Shown: piece after piece, positions 6,407 to 10,404 of the stretch | Layout of the letters: every line of letters begins with the position of its first letter | Position numbering within the stretch: position 1 is the stretch's first letter | Source of the DNA: Xanthobacteraceae bacterium | Lineage (GTDB): Bacteria; Pseudomonadota; Alphaproteobacteria; Rhizobiales; Xanthobacteraceae | DNA: 10,404 bases | Direction of reading: 5' to 3' | Assembly: GCA_030043175.1 (NCBI GenBank) | Contig: JASHYD010000690.1 | Coordinates: 1 to 10,404, forward strand | Made by a program: the position numbers and the translations under genes | Notes under the pieces: generated by a model | Database searches by the model: none | The model's input: the letters and a program-made list of their open reading frames with translations, nothing else | Told to the model about the DNA's origin: nothing

Positions 6407-7760
6407 CCTCAAGAATGGCCGCATCGTCATTGTCGGCGCCTCACTCGCCGGCCTGCGTGCCGCCGAGACGCTGCGCGCGGAGGGCTTCGTAGGCGAGCTG
6501 ACGATGGTCGGCGCGGAACCTCACCCCCCCTACGACCGGCCGCCGTTGTCCAAACAGGTGCTGCTCGGACGGGTGCCGGCCATGGACACCGCGCTGCCGC
6601 GGCGCCGCAAGGTGAACGCCAAATGGAAGCTGGGCATACGCGCAACCGCGGTAGACCCGATCGGCAAGCGCGTCATCTTGGCCGACGGTGAACAGCTGCC
6701 CTTCGACCGCCTGCTCATTGCCACCGGCACCCGGGCGAGACCTTGGTTAAACGCCGAGCAGGCCGCATTCGAGGGAGTGTTTACCCTGCGTACCTGCGAG
6801 GACGCGGCCCGCTTGGCTGAGCGGCTTGATGCCGGACCCCGCCGCGTTCTGGTGATTGGCGCCGGATTCACGGGCTGCGAGGTCGCGTCCGCGTGCCGGG
6901 AGCGCGGCCTTGAGGTAACGGTCACCGAGCGCGGTCCCGCTCCGCTTGTCGGCGCCCTCGGCGGAGCCTTCGGCGGCCTCGCGGCCAAGCTCCAGCGCGC
7001 CAATGGGGTGGACCTGCGCTGCGGCGTGACCGTCACCGCGCTGCACGGCCGCGACGGCAGGCTCGCCGGCGCCGAACTCTCCGACGGCGCGCAAATCGAG
7101 GCGGACATCGCGGTGGTCGCGTTGGGCGCGATCCGCAACACCGAATGGCTGGCCGAATCGGGGCTCGCTGCGGGCCCGCGCGGTGTGGCCTGTGACGCGG
7201 GTTGCCGCGCGTTTAGCATGTACGGCATCGTCACTGACGATGTCTTCGTCGCCGGCGACGTCGCTCGCTTTCCCCATCCGCTCTTTGAATACCAGATGCT
7301 CTCCCTCGAACACTGGGGCAACGCGGTCATGCAGGCCGAGGTGGCCGCCCACAACATGATCAACCCGGGACCGCTGCGGCGTCCCCACCTGACCGTTCCC
7401 GCCTTCTGGTCCAGCCAGTTCGGCCTCAACATCAAGTCGGTCGGCGTGCCTACCTTCTCCGATCAGGTGGTCATCGCTCAGGGGTCACCGCAGAAGCGCC
7501 GGTTCGTCGCCGTCTACGGCTACCGGGGCCGGGTCACCGCCGCCGTCAGTGTCAACCATGCCAAATGGCTGGAATACTACGAGCGGCTCATCGAGACTGC
7601 CGCGCCGTTCCCGCCCGAACCGGCCTGCGTCGACCAGCCCGCCCGGTGCAAACCCGTCCCCTCCGACGTGCCCGATCCGAAGGTGCTGTCGCACGGCCCG
7701 ACGGTCGCGCTGACCGGCCATCTACCTGATCGGCGCCTGACCCTCATGCACTGGAGCTGA
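6396..7760 (+). CDS. FAD-dependent NAD(P)H:ferredoxin reductase
   Basis: Pyridine-nucleotide-disulfide-type flavoprotein, predicted to pass electrons from NADH to the ferredoxin encoded just upstream. Of 454 residues, the first FAD dinucleotide fold has IVIVGASLAGLRAAETLR (Gly14-Gly19), followed by YDRPPLSK (46-53) and the LIATGTRARP segment. The NAD-binding fold has VLVIGAGFTGCEVA (151-164) with Glu178 ending its second strand, which favours NADH. The second FAD motif is VFVAGDVAR (283-291). A reductase C-domain begins with VPAFWSSQFGLNIKSVG. Residues from about 400 on form a Pro-rich tail ending in TVALTGHLPDRRLT; tails like this I associate with actinobacterial P450-linked reductases, from memory. 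ATG 6396 sits about 9 nt after an AAGAGG site within the ferredoxin gene. It belongs to the putidaredoxin reductase-like group; the final acceptor is unknown. Confidence 0.9.
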   Translation: MSRDLKNGRIVIVGASLAGLRAAETLRAEGFVGELTMVGAEPHPPYDRPPLSKQVLLGRVPAMDTALPRRRKVNAKWKLGIRATAVDPIGKRVILADGEQLPFDRLLIATGTRARPWLNAEQAAFEGVFTLRTCEDAARLAERLDAGPRRVLVIGAGFTGCEVASACRERGLEVTVTERGPAPLVGALGGAFGGLAAKLQRANGVDLRCGVTVTALHGRDGRLAGAELSDGAQIEADIAVVALGAIRNTEWLAESGLAAGPRGVACDAGCRAFSMYGIVTDDVFVAGDVARFPHPLFEYQMLSLEHWGNAVMQAEVAAHNMINPGPLRRPHLTVPAFWSSQFGLNIKSVGVPTFSDQVVIAQGSPQKRRFVAVYGYRGRVTAAVSVNHAKWLEYYERLIETAAPFPPEPACVDQPARCKPVPSDVPDPKVLSHGPTVALTGHLPDRRLTLMHWS

Positions 7761-7785
7761 GCTGACGACGAGGACAGCAGCCCCC

Positions 7786-7801
7786 GCGGCGCAAGCGCCG
7801 C
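7786..7801. repeat. hairpin between converging genes
   Basis: GCGGCGC (7786-7792) and GCGCCGC (7795-7801) are perfect inverted copies around AA. In practice this is a 6-bp stem with a CAAG loop. It lies in the 43-nt gap between the convergent reductase and dehydrogenase stops. It may slow or end transcription from either side, but neither strand has a T tract, so intrinsic termination is not shown. Confidence 0.4.
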
Positions 7802-7803
7802 AA

Positions 7804-8898
7804 TCACGGCCTGCGCGTCTTCGTAATTGCCCGCCACAAATTCACGCACAGCGTTTCCACGTCGTTGAGTGCATTGGCCCGCGCGCCGACGGCCGTGTGC
7901 GGCATGAGAATGACGTTACGGTCGCGGTAGCGCAGCAACGGCTCCGCCGGATCGGCGGGCTCGCTGTAGAGTACGTCGAGCGCGAGGCCGCCAAGGCGGC
8001 CGGATTGAAGCGCCTCTACGAGGCCGTCATGGTCGATTAATTCCGGTCGGGCAACATCGATCAAAAAAGCTCCGGGCTTGATACGGCTGAGTGCGTCGCG
8101 CCCGATCAGGCCGCGGGTCGTATCGTTGGACGGCAGTTGCACCAGGACATAGTCCGCCTGCACCATCAGATCATCGAGCGGCAAATAGCGGACGCCAAGT
8201 TCGCGCTCGGCTGCCGCCGCGAGCTGCGTGCGCTGGTAATATACGATTTTCATCTCAAACGCGCGGGCGCGTCGCGCCACCTCGCGACCGACCTCGCCGA
8301 AGCCGACGATCCCGAGCGTTGCGCCAAGCAGCGTGTTGAGACCGGTGATGCCGGCGAAATTCGAATAACCGATGTAACGCGGCTGTCGCGGCCGCACCCG
8401 CAGGCCCGCCTTGTGCAGCGCCGCCTCCTCCACTACGCCGTTAAATTCGCCGATGCGCTTGGCGAGTGCCAGCATCAGAGCGCAGGCCTGTTCGGCCACC
8501 GCGACATTCACCATGCGGCGCAAGGTGGCGACCGCAATGCCCCGTCTCGCACACGCGTCAACATCGATATTGCCGGTGATGGTGCCGAATTTGTGTACGA
8601 TGGCGAGCCGCGACGCCGGCGAAAGAATCGCATCATCGACGCGCAAACTTTCGACCACGATCCCATCCGCATCGGGCATCTTCGCCGCAAGATCGGCCTC
8701 GTCTGCGGCAAAAATCACTTGGGCTGGGTAAAGACCGGATAGCCGTTGCTGCAGCCGGTCGCACCAGCCAAGAAAATCCGGCTCGTCATGGGCAAAAAAA
8801 TCCGCCACCGCGCAGCGGTGCGCCTCGGGCGTCGCGGGGTCCAGCACAACCGGCACGATCTTGAGGAAATGGTCATCTTCGATGACGATGCGGGTCAT
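7804..8898 (-). CDS. D-isomer-specific 2-hydroxyacid dehydrogenase family protein
   Basis: NAD(P)-dependent oxidoreductase of the D-lactate/phosphoglycerate/formate dehydrogenase superfamily; the substrate cannot be read from the sequence. It has 364 residues from ATG 8898. An N-terminal substrate domain with HKFGTITGNIDVDACARRG leads into VAVAEQACALMLALAKR. The Rossmann motif is GIVGFGEVGREVA, with GFGEVG at 199-204. The catalytic trio is present: Arg284 in IDVARPELID, Glu313 in DVLYSEP and His334 in MPHTAVG. Pro follows the catalytic Arg where the family usually has Gly. Residues 165-190 (LHKAGLRVRPRQPRYIGY) form a long insertion before the Rossmann fold. ATG 8898 (TRIVIEDDHF) was chosen over an upstream TTG, whose N-terminus would be Arg-rich and unlike the family; no clear ribosome binding site is seen. 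It converges with the reductase. Confidence 0.9.
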   Translation of the reverse strand: MTRIVIEDDHFLKIVPVVLDPATPEAHRCAVADFFAHDEPDFLGWCDRLQQRLSGLYPAQVIFAADEADLAAKMPDADGIVVESLRVDDAILSPASRLAIVHKFGTITGNIDVDACARRGIAVATLRRMVNVAVAEQACALMLALAKRIGEFNGVVEEAALHKAGLRVRPRQPRYIGYSNFAGITGLNTLLGATLGIVGFGEVGREVARRARAFEMKIVYYQRTQLAAAAERELGVRYLPLDDLMVQADYVLVQLPSNDTTRGLIGRDALSRIKPGAFLIDVARPELIDHDGLVEALQSGRLGGLALDVLYSEPADPAEPLLRYRDRNVILMPHTAVGARANALNDVETLCVNLWRAITKTRRP

Positions 8899-8915
8899 GT
8901 GCGATGAAGCCGTAG

Positions 8916-8972
8916 GGCGGATCAACTGCCGGAACCTCCGACGGCCCGATGGTAACTTAGGCGTGATCCGCC
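8916..8972. repeat. 9-bp inverted repeat upstream of the dehydrogenase
   Basis: GGCGGATCA (8916-8924) and TGATCCGCC (8964-8972) are perfect inverted copies 39 nt apart. A minor internal GCCG/CGGC pairing lies between them. The left arm starts 17 nt upstream of the dehydrogenase ATG. It could fold in the mRNA leader, bind a regulator, or be a REP-type element (GTAGGGCGGAT-like cores are common in dispersed repeats). Confidence 0.45.
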
Positions 8973-9030
8973 GATCGAGACGCAAACACGTTCGGCTGTT
9001 GCGCCCGAGGTCAAATCAGGAACCCGGAAA

Positions 9031-9105
9031 TGGTGGGCGCGACAGGGATTGAACCTGTGACCCCTACCGTGTCGAGGTAGTGCTCTACCGCTGAGCTACG
9101 CGCCC
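9031..9105 (-). tRNA. tRNA-Val (anticodon GAC), CCA encoded
   Basis: The reverse strand folds as a complete cloverleaf. The acceptor stem GGGCGCG/CGCGCCC, D stem GCTC/GAGC, anticodon stem CTACC/GGTAG and T stem ACAGG/CCTGT are all perfectly paired, with a TTCAATC T loop. The D loop is short (7 nt). The anticodon loop reads TCGACAC, giving anticodon GAC at 9073-9071, which reads GUC and GUU valine codons. A73 and CCA are encoded (9034-9031). The odd point is position 33 (9074), which is C; nearly all elongator tRNAs have U there to make the U-turn. Otherwise nothing suggests decay. It follows cpdR on the same strand. Confidence 0.95.
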
Positions 9106-9124
9106 GGATTGGTCGGGCCAATCC
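9106..9124 (-). repeat. hairpin directly abutting the tRNA 5' end
   Basis: GGATTGG (9106-9112) and CCAATCC (9118-9124) form a perfect 7-bp stem with a 5-nt loop. It ends exactly at the base before G1 of tRNA-Val. In the primary transcript this would put a stable hairpin against the RNase P cleavage site, and its far arm overlaps the candidate -10. Confidence 0.55.
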
Positions 9125-9151
9125 TATATCGGCTTGCATCTATGCCGGCAA
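9123..9151 (-). promoter_or_regulatory. candidate tRNA-Val promoter
   Basis: On the minus strand TTGCCG (9151-9146) is followed after exactly 17 nt by TATAGG (9128-9123). The -35 and -10 each match four of six consensus bases. Transcription would start near 9116, about 11 nt before G1. The tRNA may thus be expressed independently of cpdR. Confidence 0.45.
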
Positions 9152-9183
9152 GCGTGTCGCGGGAACCAGGGTGACTCAATGCC

Positions 9184-9546
9184 CTACGCGGCCAGCATCT
9201 TGCCGACCTCGCTGACGAGGTCGCGCAGGTGGAACGGCTTTGAGAGTACCTTGGCTTGCCTGGGCGCAGAGGAGTCAGGATTGAGCGCCACCGCGGCAAA
9301 TCCGGTGATGAACATGATTTTGATGTCGGGGTCGAGTTCCGCAGCCCGCCGCGCGAGCTCGATCCCGTCCATTTCCGGCATCACGATGTCGGTCAGCAGC
9401 AGTTCGAACGGCTCTTCGCGTAACCGTTGATAGGCTGACAATCCGTTGTCAAAGGAAATGACATTGTAGCCGGCCGTCTGCAACGCCTTGACGAGAAAGC
9501 GCCGCATATCGGTATCGTCTTCGGCCAGAAGAATCTTGATCGCCAT
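9184..9546 (-). CDS. cpdR: CpdR-type single-domain response regulator
   Basis: Stand-alone receiver domain of 120 residues with no output domain. The receiver residues are present: acidic pocket Glu9-Asp10-Asp11, phosphoacceptor Asp53 in LLTDIVMPEMDG, Thr81 in FITGFAA, and Lys103 in LSKPF. The sequence is very close to what I know of Caulobacter CpdR (SFDNG...AYQRLREEPF, ARRAAELDPD, FHLRDLV). CpdR is phosphorylated through the CckA-ChpT relay. When unphosphorylated it acts as a ClpXP adaptor that directs degradation of cell-cycle proteins and places the protease at the cell pole. The C-terminus ends LAA; the terminal Ala-Ala of Caulobacter CpdR is needed for its own ClpXP turnover. No strong ribosome binding site precedes ATG 9546. 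It diverges from an N-formylglutamate amidohydrolase-family gene and precedes tRNA-Val, an arrangement I recall as common in Rhizobiales. Confidence 0.92.
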   Translation of the reverse strand: MAIKILLAEDDTDMRRFLVKALQTAGYNVISFDNGLSAYQRLREEPFELLLTDIVMPEMDGIELARRAAELDPDIKIMFITGFAAVALNPDSSAPRQAKVLSKPFHLRDLVSEVGKMLAA

Positions 9547-9740
9547 GCGATTCGCCAGCGCGCGTTTATGATGGGCTCGGGTCGCGCCCGACCCTTCCCA
9601 GCCAATTCCTACCTTTCCATAAGCCCCGCTGTTGGTAAATATGACGTGAATCGCGACGACATTCGCGGCTTAGCGAAGAACTTTATGGCATTCCGGCAAC
9701 AGCAGGCTTAGAAACGAGATGCAACGCTCCGATTGAGTCT
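9547..9740. promoter_or_regulatory. divergent intergenic region between cpdR and the amidohydrolase-family gene
   Basis: It should contain promoters for both genes. The cpdR leader has a hairpin, GGGTCG (9579-9584) with CGACCC (9589-9594). Two GANTC sites, the CcrM methylation motif, occur at 9549-9553 and 9648-9652. About 0.6 would be expected by chance in this length and base composition, so their meaning is uncertain. I found no TTAA-N7-TTAA CtrA site and no convincing -35/-10 pair. Confidence 0.4.
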
Positions 9741-10404
9741 ATGAACGTGCACTCCGACGAACTTGACCCACCGTTCGAAATCCTCGAGCCCGCCGAATGG
9801 CGCGGCCCCGTCGCTTTCAACTCGCCGCATAGTGGTTGCGTCTATCCCCGCGCCTTCCTCGCGATCGCGAGCCTCGATCTTGCGATCCTGCGGCGCTCTG
9901 AAGACTGTTTCGTCGATGAATTGCTGGTGGGGGTCGTGCCGCGGGGCAACCCGTTGATGCGGGCGCATTTCCCACGCTGCTTTGTCGATGTTAATCGCGA
10001 GCCCTACGAGCTTGACCCGCGCATGTTCGACGGCCGGTTGCCGTCGTTTGCCAATACGCGGTCGATGAGGGTGGCCGGCGGATTAGGCACGGTCGCGCGC
10101 GTTGTCGGCGACGCGCAGGAAATCTACGACCAGCGCATCCCGGTCGACGAGGCGCTGCGGCGGATCGAGGGGCTCTACAAACCCTATCACCGGGCACTGC
10201 GCAAGCTCGTGACCCGGATCCACCGTGAATTCGGGGCCGCAGTCCTGGTGGATTGCCATTCCATGCCATCGGCGGCCGGTCCGAAGGATGAGCGTCCCCG
10301 TGCCGACATCGTGATCGGCGACCGCTACGGCACCAGTTGCTTGAGCATCATTGCGGACACAATCGAGGTGACCTTGCGGGAACGGGGCTACTCGGTGAGC
10401 CGCA
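9741..10404 (+). CDS. N-formylglutamate amidohydrolase family protein, 3' end outside window
   Basis: The frame is open from ATG 9741 to the window edge (221 residues visible). It matches the N-formylglutamate amidohydrolase fold, related to metal-dependent amidases and carboxypeptidases. Diagnostic blocks are FNSPHSG (26-32), RSEDCFVDELL (52-62), FPRCFVDVNREPYELDP, VDCHSMPS and DIVIGDRYGTS. The SPHSG and DCHS histidines and the nearby acidic residues are of the metal-binding type. Enzymes such as HutG release glutamate from N-formylglutamate in histidine breakdown. However, no hut gene is present and many family members stand alone, so histidine catabolism is not implied; I leave the symbol blank. 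No Shine-Dalgarno sequence is visible before the ATG, and no better in-frame start lies just upstream. It diverges from cpdR. Confidence 0.88.
   Translation, partial: MNVHSDELDPPFEILEPAEWRGPVAFNSPHSGCVYPRAFLAIASLDLAILRRSEDCFVDELLVGVVPRGNPLMRAHFPRCFVDVNREPYELDPRMFDGRLPSFANTRSMRVAGGLGTVARVVGDAQEIYDQRIPVDEALRRIEGLYKPYHRALRKLVTRIHREFGAAVLVDCHSMPSAAGPKDERPRADIVIGDRYGTSCLSIIADTIEVTLRERGYSVSR

Noticed and set aside
7786..7801. Bidirectional intrinsic terminator between the reductase and dehydrogenase genes
   Set aside because: The hairpin is real but neither strand has a T tract after it, so I list it only as a hairpin.
9031..9105. tRNA-Val as an integration (att) site
   Set aside because: No second copy of the tRNA 3' end was found in the window and no integrase is present. 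The nearby GGGTCGCGCCCGACCC near 9579 is an unrelated palindrome.
9595..9680. CtrA binding site upstream of cpdR
   Set aside because: Only a partial TTTACC-like half site is present; there is no TTAA-N7-TTAA pair.
1..10404. CRISPR array, insertion sequence, toxin-antitoxin or phage genes
   Set aside because: No regularly spaced direct repeats, transposase or integrase motifs, or paired small genes of those kinds were seen.

Overview
The window looks like chromosome from a GC-rich alphaproteobacterium of the Hyphomicrobiales, most likely the Bradyrhizobiaceae/Xanthobacteraceae side. The evidence is a tkt-gap-pgk-class I aldolase cluster, a CpdR-type response regulator diverging from an N-formylglutamate amidohydrolase-family gene next to tRNA-Val(GAC), strong GC bias in third codon positions, and REP-like GC-rich palindromes between genes. 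The placement rests on remembered family and synteny patterns; no database search was run.

Positions 1-257 are a GC-rich leader with inverted repeats and no convincing gene. Positions 258-5891 hold four co-directional central-carbon genes: transketolase, glyceraldehyde-3-phosphate dehydrogenase, phosphoglycerate kinase and class I fructose-bisphosphate aldolase. Together they interconvert pentose phosphates, triose phosphates and fructose-1,6-bisphosphate (glycolysis/gluconeogenesis, pentose phosphate and possibly Calvin cycle). A strong hairpin separates tkt from gap, and gap-pgk are 15 nt apart. The aldolase is broken by an apparent one-base deletion after codon 17. The rest of the protein is intact with all expected catalytic residues, so this is a recent lesion or an assembly error.

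Positions 5892-6175 hold hairpins and a REP-like palindrome. They are followed by a two-gene redox unit (6176-7760): a small P450-type ferredoxin with a CxxYxxC...CP cluster motif, overlapping by 11 nt an FAD/NAD ferredoxin reductase with an unusual C-terminal tail. No P450 or other oxygenase lies in the window, so the electron acceptor is unknown.

From 7804 the minus strand carries a D-2-hydroxyacid dehydrogenase-family gene, a complete tRNA-Val(GAC) with encoded CCA but C instead of U at position 33, and cpdR. Diverging from cpdR, an N-formylglutamate amidohydrolase-family gene runs off the right edge.

I do not see a clearly new multi-gene system. The points most worth a second look are the aldolase frameshift, the C33 tRNA and the orphan ferredoxin/reductase pair. 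Smaller observations are the alternative hairpins after the aldolase and the inverted repeat upstream of the dehydrogenase.
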